DNA of 64,000 bases from Ophioderma brevispina (taxonomy: Eukaryota; Echinodermata; Ophiuroidea; Amphilepidida; Ophiodermatidae). Below are positions 9,590 through 21,696 of this stretch, one piece after another. The position numbers and the translations under genes were made by a program. The stretch lies in assembly GCA_023653785.1 (NCBI GenBank), contig JAMKCH010088071.1, positions 35,162-99,161 on the forward strand, in the 5' to 3' direction. Within the stretch, counting starts at the first letter, position 1. Every line of letters begins with the position of its first letter. The notes beneath the pieces were generated by a model that was not told the origin of the DNA, searched no databases, and saw nothing but the letters and a program-made list of their open reading frames with translations.

Positions 9590-12500
9590 GCTACTGGAAT
9601 GCCAGTTCTATCAAGGCACAAAACAATCGGCTGCTTGTGTTACTTCGGTCATCAGCAATCATTTGGAGTTCTTTGCCATCACCTAAGTCCTTGGCTGACT
9701 GGAGATAGCAGAGCTGATGTAGCCATTGCTGATATCCAGATAACTCTACCTATTTATAAGCTTCATCATTCTCACCGCATCATAGAAGAGGCGGAGTACA
9801 GCTTTTCTGTTAGGGATGGTCTCCATGTGAGGATAAACGAGACCTGCGACTTTAACTCCTTGGAATATGAATGTCACAATACATCACCTTCTACCTCCTT
9901 CCACTTATTCTAATCTACAACTCAAGTCTGACCAAATAAATCAATTCACCTCATCAATGTTTCTAAATAAATTCTCACTCTCTGTCTATGCTACTTTGAC
10001 TGTTGGTAGTGGCCATTTGCTCCTAACTGGAGACTTTAATGTACCATATTGACGTTGCTGATGACCGTGATGCTCTATCCTTCCTCAATATTCTATATCT
10101 CCATGACTTGAAACAACTAGTTGTTGGCCCAACTCACATCGGGAACCACACTCTGGATCTACTAATACCTTAGAAGCAAGACAATTTTGTGAGGCATATT
10201 TCAACTCATAGTCATTTGCCGTTTGACCACTACGCTGTCCCAGTGCGTCATCAAATCAACCGACCTGAAACATGCATTAAACCATGCAGACTCGGAAAAT
10301 TCGCACATCAAAAAGACTTCTTCCGCTCTGATTACGATCTGCACTTCTTTGTTGGCCTTCAATGCTGTGTGTGATTCTCTAGTTAAGGAATGAATTACTC
10401 TTCTCTAAGACCCTTGATGAACATGCTCCCCTCGTAATCTCTCTGTAGTTCTGTGTCCTCAGGCACCGTTGGTACACATATGTTCTTCGTGCTGAGAAGA
10501 ACGCTTCGCGAGCGCAGCGTTTCACAGACTGGGCTCACAGGGTCATGCAAAAAAGTACAAAACCTGTTCTAAATACAACTCGCTTCTTTCTAAAGCCAAG
10601 AGAGATTATCATAACAAACAGATTACTACATGTGATGAACGAGACCTTTTCCGCTAGTCAGTAATTTAACACTCCCAGATGAATAACCGCTACCTACCAT
10701 GAATGTCCAAAAGATCGTGCTGACAGTTTGCGAAATTTTCTACAAGAGATCAAGAAAGCTCTAACAGCTACATGACTACTACTGCCTTCATGTCCTTGAA
10801 CTAACGGAGTCATGCCAAGCACCTTCAGCTACTTTTCTACATGTCTGAAAGGAGGTATGACATCCATCAATTCAGCATCGATCAAGTCCTGCACCTTAGA
10901 CCCGTTTACCAGCTGGTCTCGTAAAACTTTGTCTAGATGATCTGTTACCAGTCATACAAAGATTGCTAACATTTCCTTATCTTCGTGTATTTCCCCAAGC
11001 TCCTCAAGCATGCATCTGTCATCCGCTGCTGCGTAAGAAATCTGGCTTGGAACCAACGTCCTCTCAATATCGCCCTATACGAATCTGCCATTTCTCGGAA
11101 AGGTGATTGAAGAGTGCAGTGAATCAGTTGCAGACTTACCTCTTGATAATGATCTCCATGCTCCTATGCAGTCGGCATACCGGTAATATCACAAGTACTG
11201 AGACTGCTCTGCTACGGGTTGCAGAACGACATCTTGACTGCTCTTGCAAACAAAAGAGCTGTACTAGTGTTTACTGACTTCAAGCGCCGCCGTCGACACC
11301 ATAGACCACAAAAAGCTCCTAACCCTCTAACTGAACCGTATGGGATTACTGGAAACGCATTAAGTTGGTTCTCGTCATACCTCGATTGCCGAACTCAATC
11401 TATATCATCAGAGGATGCTTCGTCAGATCCTGTGGCGGTAGATTGTGGAGTCCCAAGGCTCGGTTACTGACCGATTGACTTCATCTTTCATGCCCCCCTA
11501 CAGGATATATCACTCGCCTACGGCTTCAATTTGTTGGTTACGCTGATGACACCCAGCCTTTACCTGACTTTCCCCCCTCGTGAATCCGCGTGAGGCAGCC
11601 ATAAAAAAGATTGAAACATGCATTGAAGACATCATATCCTGGTGTAATTCCAACAAGCTGATATATTGAAAAAGAGCGGAGATGTGTTTATTTTCGCTCT
11701 CATTTTTAAGCAGATCGGCTAGCAACTCTCAGCCACCTATGATTATTGGCAATCTGTTATACCTCCGTCACTGAAGCAACGGAAATCTTAGCTCAACACT
11801 AAAAATGATCAATCATTTTAACAGCTTATGTAAGCTGCATGCCTCAAATAGAAAATTGGGCATTTCGCCAGTCCTTGATGAACATCTACCTCAGATTGGT
11901 CCACGCTTGTTACATCTGGCTGGATCCTGCAATTCATTGGCTTTATGGGCCTTCCAGAAAGAGAATTGGCCAAGGTTCAGCGAGTTCAATATACAGCTGC
12001 CCGTCTTGTCCTAAAATCCTCGACGAGATTTTACATTTCACACTGCTCTCTACCAACTAAATTGGCTTCCAATTAACAGAGGGCAGTTTTACGATATGGC
12101 TTACCCTATAAGGTCATCCAAGGCATGTCACCTGCCTATATTTCTGAGCTTATCCAGCTGTATTTACCACCGAAGAACCTTGAGATCATCTTCTTCATCG
12201 AGCTGAGTAAAATCAGCCAAACTCATCAAACAAAGTCTATGGTGATAGATTCTTTGGCTTACGCAGTAGCACATTTGTGGAATAAACTCCCTAACAGTAT
12301 CCGCTAGCTCAGTCCGCAACTATTTTCAAGTCACGTCTGAAGACATTCTATTACACAGCTTTGGCTCCTGATACGTATCTGTTTTCTGATGGCCAGTCCG
12401 ATCACTAATTATAATTCTGGATATTTTCCCTTTTTCTTGTTCTCTACCTTATTCACATCCGGTTGGCTAGGATAGTTGTTTTCATCAGTTTAGGTAGGTA

Positions 12501-12845
12501 GAGGCATGTGAATCCAGAAGATCAAGACTTAACGAGTCGTTGTGGGCGTATCATACAACAGATCCTCACAGCGACGGATTCAGGTGTATCCCATATGTTA
12601 TTAGTATGGGAGGCAACTGGGGGATCTCTCTCCTATCGGTTGGTGCAATATAATATGTTTGTAATTTACTTTAAAGTTATTTGAAATTGTGTATTAATTG
12701 ATGTAATCATGTTGTTTTAAACTAGAATTTTATCTATTTTGGGTATTGTCGTATGATAATGATATAATTGCTCCTTCTATGTGAAGCGCCTAGAGGCCTC
12801 GCATAGGCGCTATATCAAGATTGTATTATTATTCTTATTATTATA
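9590..12845 (+). mobile_element. Near full-length but decayed CR1/L2-clade LINE
   Basis: Order along the element: an apurinic-type endonuclease remnant (WLTGDSRADVAIADI near 9690; RDGLHVRINET near 9815; the LLTGDFN motif near 10025; a TLDLL-like segment near 10150), then reverse transcriptase (a TALANKRAVL strand near 11235, a VDCGVP motif near 11440, the Tyr-Ala-Asp-Asp-Thr catalytic box near 11540), then the C-terminal tail near 12240. The 3' end carries the AGCGCCTAGAGGCC...AGGCGCTATAT hairpin-like tail and an ATT-rich microsatellite ending about 12845, characteristic of L2/CR1-type elements. Many stops and frameshifts make it inactive. Confidence 0.8.
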
Positions 12846-12935
12846 ACAAATATCGACATTAGCTACTCTCTAATAAAAAATAAAGGTGAAAATTGAAATT
12901 GGTCAAGAAAACAAATAACTTTCTTAATTGCACAG

Positions 12936-13262
12936 TGGAGGAGGTAAAGGATATAGAAGTGCCAGCACCAACGGTGCGTGAAATAACTACCCAGCCTCTT
13001 TTCAATCACATTAGGGGTGCCACCAGAGACTTTACCAAACGACCCCACAAGGTCGAACGTTCACATCCTATGTAATCACATTTCGACGGCACATCGTCAC
13101 GTTCAGTTGCGCTTCCTGCTGAAGAAGACGCATCATATGTTTTCAACAACTCGCACCAAATCACCTTACACAGTAGATTTTGACGCCGTTGTAACCCCGG
13201 CAGATGGTATTCCACACAGTTTGTGAATCTTGACTTCCCGTCTCAAAGCATTACTACCACAG
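12936..13262 (+). pseudogene. Decayed FN3 exon
   Basis: Begins after TTCTTAATTGCACAG and ends before GTTAGT, total 327 bases, still divisible by 3 and phase 1 at both sides. FN3 sequence can be followed only by switching frames. The first frame gives PAPTVREITTQ then stops at 13075. Another gives FSITLGVPPETLPNDPT. The first frame after its stop gives SVALPAEEDASYVFNN, and a third stretch gives YTVDFDAVVTPADGIP. The last segment closely matches the C-terminal part of the exon at 2669. At least two frame changes and one stop make it non-coding. The donor GTTAGT is weaker than that of the intact exons. Confidence 0.7.
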
Positions 13263-13990
13263 GTTAGTTCAAGCTTTGTCGTTGCTAATTAAAATCAGTG
13301 TAGGCTACAAGTGAATATAAATGCAAGAAGAATAGAAATCTTCTTTTCAAATTGGAGCCCAAATAATCTTGTTGGGTCCAATGATGATAACAACTTTTCT
13401 TTCATGATTTTTCCCAAAAACATATATTTTTGAAGGAAATAATAAAAAACGGACATCTAAGTTAATTGGTCAGAAAGTAGTAGTAGTTAGTATGTAGTAG
13501 TAGTTACGGGCTACAGGACGTATATTTAAGTTTAGCTTTTTACAGTGAACAGCAGAATTAGCTAGGACAATTAGAATTGAAGCATTGCATGCATCCCTGT
13601 CAAATAAACTACCATTACCGGTATCATAAATAATGAATCATTTTGTTTGAAGATATGAAAAATGACAACTGAGAAAAAAAGACGTAGTATAAACCCATTT
13701 CATGTCATTGTTTGATAAATAAATAGAACGTTGTAAATAGTGCCCTTGTCTAATACAGGGTAATTAAAGGCTGCGGAGGTCTCTAAGTCTTTGAACTTTT
13801 GACGAAATCGTGGGACGTCGGATAGGGTATATTCATATTCCAATTATCACGATGTTTATGACCGGAAACGGTTTCCGAATTGTAGTGGTTTTTTTTCGAG
13901 CAGACGTCCTCACTTTCAGCTGAAATTTCATGATGAAAACCAGACACTTTTTACATTGGGGATAAGTTCGAATTATATTAGTAATTTAGT
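13263..13990. other. Intronic sequence without recognised features
   Basis: AT-rich with a short TAGTAGTAG run near 13480. No exon or repeat end was recognised. Confidence 0.5.
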
Positions 13991-14009
13991 ATACATATGG
14001 TAAAATCTG

Positions 14010-14400
14010 GTAAGGGGAGGCTTCAAAAACCACCATCCGGTTGCGTGCGGTTTGTCCGTTCTTCAGGTTTTAACAGGGATTCCATTCGGTAAACAAGGTA
14101 GTAAAACACGACGTTTCAATCGCCATGAACCGCAAGCCAAAACGGGAGGTTGAGGTTTGAAGTCGCCCCGTAGACTCAGTGAATGTCAAGGTTATTCACT
14201 ATGAGGATAAGTGGTGTAAGCGGGCGGCTTCAACCCAAAAAACCATCGGTTTGCTTGCTGGTTTCATCCGGTTCTTCCAGGTTTTTTTTAACATATTCCA
14301 TTGCTTGCAAACAATTTTAAACCACGGTTCAACCGCCACGAACCGCAAGTCAACTGGAGTTGAGGTTTCGAAGTCAACCCTAAGCAACGTATCTTCCTTG
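14010..14400. repeat. Imperfect tandem duplication, unit about 200 bases
   Basis: Two adjacent units share, in the same order, AAACCACC/AAACCATC, CCGGTT, TTCTTC.AGGTTTT, CCATTC/CCATTGC, a CAA(T/C)CGCCA(T/C)GAACCGCAAG word and GTTGAGGTTT(C)GAAGTC. The unit length is about 200 bases with numerous substitutions and small indels. An open frame across the second unit (14179-14469) shows no domain. Confidence 0.65.
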
Positions 14401-14773
14401 TGGGTCCACATGAATGGATTTCGCTACCGGGAGTTGCCTAAAGGGCCGTCTTCGATTGACCTTGAATAATCTGTTAACGGACTCAAGTTGGCCAGTCCGA
14501 AAGGTTTAACAACAAGAAGTAATTGACACACTGTCACTAAAACAGCCCATTAATTTTCCACCTTAAAGATCTCCTGATGGCAATAAACTCCACTTTGCTC
14601 TGCCAGTGACTTTTTAACGAAAGAAAACAGCAAATGGACTTTTTTTCGGTAAGCTTTGTTTCAAGGTTTTGAGGAGGATGTTGTTTGATTTTAGCTAATT
14701 TCAAATATCGGGTAGTTTCTGAATAAATGTATTTTGAATGCACTCACCCATCCCCGTCTGTGCAGAATAGGGT

Positions 14774-14801
14774 CCAAGTTCCAAAATGCTTTGGAACTTG
14801 G
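14774..14801. repeat. Perfect short hairpin
   Basis: CCAAGTTCCAAA and TTTGGAACTTGG form perfect 12-base arms around the 4-base loop ATGC. No terminator-like or processing context is visible. It may be the core of a small palindromic element. Confidence 0.8.
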
Positions 14802-15079
14802 CGGTCAAAGTTGTGTATAACTGATGCAGGCGAGTACGTGTCTCGTTTCGCGTACTGGTCACGACCCTAGGTGTGGAATCTGTGCAAATACCAATTGCAG
14901 CGGGGTAATTGGGATATTTCTGGGATTCATGCCCACCCAAGCGGTACCCACATGCTACCACCCTGCTCTCCCCCAGGCACCCGTACAAAGCACCACACGG
15001 CGACCCCCCACCCCCCCCCATTTAATGACAGGGGTAATGAAATGTTCTGCAGCAATCGCGGCAGGCCCAAGCGATTAAG

Positions 15080-15850
15080 ATGAATAGGCAGATAAGGAGG
15101 GTAGCAAATTTGGTCATTTTTGGAATATTCGGGGTAGTAGTGGTCTGAACATCCGACCGGGTCGTGTCGGCTTTACAAGCACACATGATACCAACACCTA
15201 CAATTGGGAGACTCTGTTAAGGTTCTGCGTCAGATTTCCAGGTTAACACAGCTTTTTGTGCCCTTAATACTGTAGACGGGTAAAATACAGAAGAAAGAAG
15301 TATCCCAGACGCTTTGTGTCATAGCCTAGAAAGCAATGTATATCTCTACAATTTAAAAGTAAACGATCTATTGCCAATGTGCCATTGTATTTTTTGATAT
15401 GATTTTAGAAGAGCTCTCTGACTCTTTTGGTTAAATTTGATTGAGTACGTTTCATGATGGACTGCACTTGAGGGTATTTACGAGGGGAAGAGCCATGTTT
15501 AAATTATCTGTCGTAATGCTGGGTCAAGTACTATCTTTTGATATGGATTGTCATCATGCGCAGTCATGCATGATACATAATCCAAGTAAATGATGCCAAA
15601 AGTAGCCAGAGGAGTAGTGTAAATGTCCTTATAAAAAAAACCACCCCCACCATTTTTTTTATTTTTTTTATTTTTTTTATTTGTTTTCGCGTGAAATTGT
15701 ATTCGTGAATTGTACATTACCTCAATTTTGAAAATGCATGGTGAATTATTCAACAATATAATTTATAATGCATGCCAGTTGGCATGCATGGACTTCCCCC
15801 TCAAATGAAAGCGCCTGACAGTTACTTGTCATGGTAAGGCATAATTACCA
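15080..15850. other. Gene-free stretch with A/T simple repeats and a perfect palindrome
   Basis: Contains T8A-type repeats at 15650-15680 and a perfect 10-base-arm palindrome, ATGCATGCCA-GT-TGGCATGCAT, at 15768-15789. Nothing coding was recognised. Confidence 0.6.
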
Positions 15851-15853
15851 AGT

Positions 15854-16393
15854 ATGTGGCTGTTTTGGAAAAGGGCATTCACAACCCGGGACTGGCCCAT
15901 GACACAAAAACGACAATTAGACAATAGTTTTCCAAATCGGACCAAATTTAGCGAATTAAAAATAGCCATATCGACCAAAATTTTGTATAATCATCCAGAA
16001 ATTGTCCATACCCTCAAAATAGGGCATACCCATCGACCCCGTGAAAGAGCGTGGGGGCGCCATAAGGACGCTCAATTCCGTCACCCTCAAGGCAGAGGAG
16101 TATTGTTTATGATCGGTCATGGACCTTTGACAAAAAATGACCGAGAGGTCTCATGTCATGCCAATGTAGGTGCACTGATGCGGGTCGCATTCCCCCTCGG
16201 AGCTAGTGTGCAGAGCAACCCGAAAGCTTCCCGCACCGCCCAACTGGGATGTGCAACGAATGGTGTGCAGTCTATAAAGGGCATACATATGATCCTAGCC
16301 AAAAGGCCGACAAAGCGATCCACAGCACCAACTTGGAAGGTGATGTGCAGTGAAAGGAGGGGCACTGAGATACCCATAAATATTTATGCCTGA
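15854..16393 (+). other. Long open frame, not recognised
   Basis: An open frame of 179 codons beginning MWLFWKRAFTTRD, unusual for this AT-rich, stop-rich window. It shows no domain, signal peptide or clear hydrophobic segment that I recognise; basic and Pro/Gly-rich stretches alternate. It lies among repeats and lacks obvious splice sites. It may be a chance frame in a repeat or a fragment of a transposable-element protein. I do not propose a function. Confidence 0.2.
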
Positions 16394-16471
16394 ATACGCC
16401 AGGAGCGCGTCCCGTACAACCAAGTAGGTAAAGTTACCTAATTGGCTTATTAAATATAAAAGCGTCAAAAC

Positions 16472-16813
16472 CGAGGACCCCCAAAGGCACCCCTCTAGTA
16501 CACAATAAGAGGGGCTGATCTGTTGGAAGAAAGAGTTGGTGAATCATTTGGTAGTATCGGGTTCCCGTTAATGTCGCACTGTGTAATTGATTTTAATAAA
16601 AACAGATAAACAAAATCGTCCTGGGAACTTTCTGAATAGCTGACAAGGTAAACAATTTAACTATTCTGTTACTGCATATTAATATTCTGCGTACCCCAAG
16701 GGCACCCCTCCAGGACACAGTGAGAGGGGCTGATCTGTTGGAAGAAAGAGTTGGTGAATCATTTGGTCGCATCGGTTTTCTAGGTAATTTCGCATTTGTG
16801 TCATTGATTTTTA
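16472..16813. repeat. Direct repeat pair about 120 bases long, 215 bases apart
   Basis: Copies at about 16472-16597 and 16690-16813. They share an identical core of about 44 bases beginning GAGGGGCTGATCTGTTGGAA, and both begin with AAGGCACCCCTC or AGGGCACCCCTC. Each has a small internal stem formed by CACCCCTC and GAGGGGCTG. They end in similar ATTGATTTT(A/T)AT sequence. This could be a dimeric short element. Confidence 0.75.
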
Positions 16814-17240
16814 TCCAATTGCTCGTCGAATTCGTCAATATCTGCGGATAAAAATCTAAAAAAAATAAAAAAATAAAACTATACTTAGTAGTTTGCTGAT
16901 TCATTCATTATCGTGTCGATTAAGTGCATCCTCCATCCTCAACCCAACCCTCCCTACTTTCTTCCTCCACAATTCTCACACCAACTGATATGTTGAATCG
17001 AATATCAATACGTTGACACAATGACACAAAAAGTGAACATCAGTTTACAGAATATTTTAATTTGTTTGGGCGTTTCTTGCGATTGACCATTATTTCAGGA
17101 TGCATTACACATGTCTTTTGATTTAAATCAATTAAACAAGTGCGAAAATTTACTTATTTAACTTATATATTTCCGACTTTTGAACGAGCTGGAGGCAGTT
17201 AAACCAACTATTTTGAAATTGCTTCACACTGCCATTACAG

Positions 17241-17481
17241 CTGATACCACACCACCGACGATCATTTACTGTCCGGATGACTTCCCGAGTACTAGCCACA
17301 ACTGAGACCGAGGCTATAGTATATGTGTGGAGCCAAACTGCAGTGGACGACACTGGCATTACAACGTATTCAATCCAACATTCCTGGAGATAGGTTCGTA
17401 TTGAAGACCACTAGTGTTGTATGATTTTCAGATGCTGCTGGCAATACCGCTGTTTGTTCCTTTACCATTACCGTCCAAACA
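17241..17481 (+). pseudogene. Decayed HYR (hyalin repeat) exon
   Basis: Follows CACACTGCCATTACAG. The frame opens with ADTTPPTIIYCPDDFPS, the diagnostic start of a hyalin-repeat domain (D-x-x-P-P-x-I-x-C-P). It then hits a stop after residue 21, continues as VWSQTAVDDTG (the W-x-x-P/T-x-A-x-D-x-G motif), and ends DAAGNTAVCSFTITVQ, matching the HYR D-x-x-G-N-x-A-x-C-x-F-x-V-x-V ending. A frame change lies between the second and third segments and the length of 241 is not a multiple of 3, so it is dead. HYR is an extracellular adhesion-type module often found with FN3, sushi and LDLa domains. Confidence 0.75.
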
Positions 17482-17489
17482 GTATTATG

Positions 17490-19655
17490 TTAAAAGTATA
17501 TAGTTACATGTACATGCATTTTGGCTTTGCTGTATTCTTGAATTGTTGGAAATATTTAGATGGTTCTTTGTCCCCCAGTGCCAATCTTTGCATAATGGGT
17601 ATAATTCCAATGATTTATTCCGGATTTTGAACATAACAAAGAAATATTTCATCATCAATAATACACTGGACAACGCACAAGTATACCTTGCAATAAAGAT
17701 TGCAATACAACAAACATTAGAAAATCATTATTAAATATGATTTTACACTCTTTTTACACTCTTTAAAAACTGCCGGTTACTTACAGACTTTTTAAAAAAC
17801 TGAAAGAAATCATATTTATTTTAAACTGCGTAAACTGAAGCATGCGTTTGCATGTTTGTCCGGTATACTTTTAGGTTTAAAATAAAATCAACCCCTGTTA
17901 CCTGCAAAAAAAATCAACACATCTAAAATTAAAGGCATTTACTAACTGTGCACGTATGACGAGGTTTCTGACATGTAGTCGTTACACAGAGAGAAAACGG
18001 CATAACTGTCAATTATCACTCACACCTTTTCTTTCACGTGCTTTAATAGATGAGTTGACCCTTTACGCAACGCCGGGCACGAACAAAGCACTGCCGGGCT
18101 GTATGCGTGAGCATCTGCATGGCTTGTGCTTTACAATTCGCGCTCAATTAGCGTGAAAAGTCATGAATTTTGTAACTGTATGGCATATTCTTCGCACCTC
18201 TAACATGTTCAGTAGACCATGGGCTAACTTGTGTTTGTAGCATTGATGTCCCTCATCTATAAAGTATGTGGCAAAGGTATAATATAATTATGCTAAACTC
18301 TATGGAAGCATAGCCCTCATAATAAGTAAATTTATTTATGTAGATTCCCATTGACCGTAGAGTTATGGGCGGAGTTGGACTTCATCCATTCTCAAAATAG
18401 GGGACATAAATACCTATGAAATCTTCGATTTCCTCCTCGCATTACAAAAGAGACCGAGTTGCAGAAACTGGCGACTACAAATAAAGTTACTTTGTTCGTC
18501 AGTCATACTTTGTATTTTTAATTTTTGATCATCAGTGTGTCTACAACAGAATTGGTTTTAATCATTGTTTACCCAAACAGCATAGCATAGATTTTAGAAG
18601 GCTTCAGTCACCTGTGTGTTTCATAAAATCAGCTTTCACTGCTTTCACTGAAACTTTTTAGTTTGCGCTTTCACTGAACAGTCTAGGTTTTATTCTTGAC
18701 CATTGTCCTGGACTGTGAATGGTCCAACCGCTCAAGGTTGGCTGGCTATCGTGGCTTTAGCGCACATCATACCACAAGTACACGGACTAAAGTTTTTATA
18801 TACTCATCCCCTCAATTCAAATTCATCCTCCACCTACAAAGCGGAGAGGCTATCCACTACAACTGGATCTAGTATAATACCCTGTAAACAGTTTTACTTG
18901 TTGTGGAAACGCGATATGTAACCTTACTTTAAAGCGCAATCATCTTTTTTCAAATTCAAAATGCCCATTTTGTCTCTATATTGAGGTATTAGGTCATATC
19001 AACCCCTTATATTACTTATATTACTGTTTCTTTATGAAACAGTCACTAAGTGTTTTAAAGCGGTCTTAAAGTTGCCATTTACAACTGTTTTGTTCCTTAA
19101 TAAGTCGGATCCCGACTTTTATCCAGTAAAATGGCATAAAAATCTAATTTCTTGACAAATACGACGTGGTAGAGAGAAAATTTCCACACACTTTTGCAAC
19201 ACGAAGTCATGGGGAAATCAGTATGGTTAACCGTAATCATACCAGTGCGTGAATCCTACCTACGTCACAAACTACTACCACCTTCGAGTTTTTGTGAATT
19301 GGTTTACCGTTGAAAATGAATGACAGAATACCTCAACCTTGAAACTGAACTTGAATGTCCATTACATAATAATTAAGTGATTAAATTGGGGGTTGTGTTA
19401 ACTCGAAAGAGACTTTATCAAGCCCTGCGTTACATTTTGTCAATGTTTGCTTTTTCGAACAAGAAGGCATAAAGATACATATTTCGACTTTTTTATTTGA
19501 AATTTATAAGAGAAACTTGAAATAATTTGAGATGCCTTAATCTTTTAGTATATTACAACGCAATCCCATGACGGGGTGCGTTGTGCAATGTTAGTCATCA
19601 ATCTTGGCTATAATAGCTATAATTATACAATCGGACTTCCATGTTATTTTTCCAG
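17490..19655. other. Long gene-free stretch
   Basis: AT-rich intronic sequence. Short open frames on both strands show no domain. A small hairpin (ACTGTTTC...GAAACAGT) lies near 19024. No clear element ends were seen. Confidence 0.5.
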
Positions 19656-19886
19656 TATGCAGAAATGAGCGGACCAGGAGTTTTCAGTGCCGCTGTGTCT
19701 GGTATTTGCATTGTCGAACGTTGGATATGTGATGGTATCGTAGATTGTAGTAGTAGCAGAGCTTAGAAATGAATTGTGCGATGAAGAAACTCAGTTACCT
19801 GTTTCAATCGTCGGTGCCTGCCACTGTCCGGTTGAATGTACACGAGTGTGCGGACTGCAGGGACAACTCCGATGAAGAGAATTGTC
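19656..19886 (+). pseudogene. Decayed two-repeat LDLa exon
   Basis: Bounded by ATTTTTCCAG and GTGAGT, 231 bases (divisible by 3, phase 1 both sides). LDLa sequence survives in scattered frames: GICIVERWICDGIVDC from a first repeat and ECADCRDNSDEENC from the end of a second. In the expected frame a stop appears after about 25 codons. This corresponds in structure to the intact two-LDLa exon at 27637. It is non-functional unless skipped, which the symmetric phases would allow. Confidence 0.7.
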
Positions 19887-20187
19887 GTGAGTTGAGAGTT
19901 TACGGACTCATCTATCCGTTTTTGGGCTATAGTGAAGTTTTAGTATGTGGTTCTTCGTACGTAATTTGAAAGATTTGATCCTACCATTAATCTCATCATT
20001 ATACTGCAATAATGAGCATTTATGTAGCATATTTTAAAATAATATCTCGGAAACGAAGCTTCACACAGACAAGACAACCATTGACTTTTTTATACGCCCG
20101 CAAATCTACGTCCATAGTATGTCATGCCTGAGTGGACAGTTTTTTCTGCAAAGCACTGTGTAACTGGTATGAAAGGTCAGTATGTTG

Positions 20188-20458
20188 TGAGGGCTAGTTG
20201 GTGTAGCGTCGAGTCGCTCACCTTTCACAATGCGGCCCGGGTTCGATTCCCGGTCGAGCCAGTGTCGTATGTGAATTTGGTTTGCATCCATACCCGGCCT
20301 CGCAGATTTTCTCCGACAACTTCGGTTTCCCCTCTCCTGCACTACAATCTGACTTCTTCCCATATCCTTTCCCCGTTGTTCTGGAGGCGTCCCTTGAATG
20401 TAATGCATATAGCAATATTGGGTTCTGCCGGCAAATTCCCGAATGTTATAAATAAATA
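20188..20458 (+). mobile_element. tRNA-derived SINE
   Basis: The head carries a pol III A-box-like GGCTAGTTGGTGTAGC at 20192-20207 and a B box GGGTTCGATTCCCG at 20239-20252. A pyrimidine-rich body follows and the element ends in an AATGTTATAAATAAA tail. An open frame exists on each strand but only as a by-product. RNA polymerase III promoter structure plus body plus A-rich tail defines the class; the family name is not known to me. Confidence 0.8.
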
Positions 20459-20479
20459 CGCATGAGTTAGTATGCACGT

Positions 20480-21685
20480 GGATTTACGACTGATTTTTGG
20501 GAACTTACCCCTGGTTACCAAAAGAAATAACAAATTACACAATTTCTGTTAAAGATTAGCAAATTATGTAGCATAGAATTAAGTAAAGAAAATGTTACAT
20601 GAAAATATTTACCTAGATTAAATAATTGTACAGCTATTAGACTATTTAAATTAATAATTCTATGATTATATACATAAGGTTATGTATTTTGTTTATGTGT
20701 AAAATATTTGACCATCGGCAGAAGCTTACAATTAATGTACCAGCTATATCTGTTTGTAAAAATAATTTCTATTTAAACCGTACATTCTAAATGTTTTAAA
20801 AGGAAGATAAAAAAGAAAGATATAATAATCTTAAATGATGTGTTTATGTTGTAGCTAACAGAATGTTTCAGGATTATCGAGAATATCTAGACTGATTCTA
20901 GCCATTGTGCAATGTACCATGTAGGGCACTTACATGTTGGCTCTTGTTGCATACATTTACAATACAATATTGACGTTGTGTATTGGGGTGTTTTGTTGTG
21001 GCTGATGTAGTAACTTAGTGGCACGTTAGTAGCCTTGGCTCATGTTACCTGTTCCGAATTATATATGCCATAGTTTTGTTTTGGATTAATTGATCAGTAT
21101 CTCTACCAAAGTTTTATAGACCGTCACCCATAAGGTTTTGTATTCTAAAAATGTTTAATGATACGGATTCCAAATATGAAATGGTTGTTGCGTTCGGCAT
21201 CTTCTTGTGGTTATAATGGAAGGGGTAAAAAATACCCTGTAGGAATCTGTGGGGATGGGGATATTTACCTCTCCTATTAAAGGGAACCACCCTATGCAAA
21301 ATAAAAAGCATATTTTGAAACAGTATCAATAAATGTTTTGATATTTTACAAAGAATCTTGGTAGTACAACGTTAAATTTTCTTGTAAAATAAACACATTG
21401 CCGTTAGCCTATTTTCTCAAATACTTGGAAAGGAAGCACCACACGCTTGTGACCCATTACGTTTTTTTATAGACTCTCGTTACCGCAGGAATATTTTGAG
21501 CTAATATTGATAGATTTAGAGGCAGTTTTCAAACATTTTGATCCCCCATAGTAACTTACCCCTCTCCTGGGCTACACGCAGCCACATGTCTCCGGCGGAT
21601 TTGCAAAAGTTATATTTTTCTCTGATTTTCCATATTCAGCTATTGGTATCCCGTGCGTTTGATCAAAACCTTCATACACGATAGC
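20480..21685. other. Gene-free AT-rich stretch
   Basis: No exon, RNA gene or element ends were recognised. Confidence 0.5.
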
Positions 21686-21696
21686 GCGCATTTTTC

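Noticed and set aside
12125..12307. Separate small gene near 12.2 kb
   Set aside because: It is the C-terminal tail of the decayed CR1/L2 LINE (AHLWNKLPNSIR is a typical LINE ending).
20188..20262. Functional tRNA gene
   Set aside because: The pol III boxes are followed by a SINE body and tail, and acceptor and anticodon stems do not form a full cloverleaf.
20106..20477. 113- and 123-codon open frames on both strands
   Set aside because: They coincide with the tRNA-derived SINE and reflect its low stop content, not a protein.
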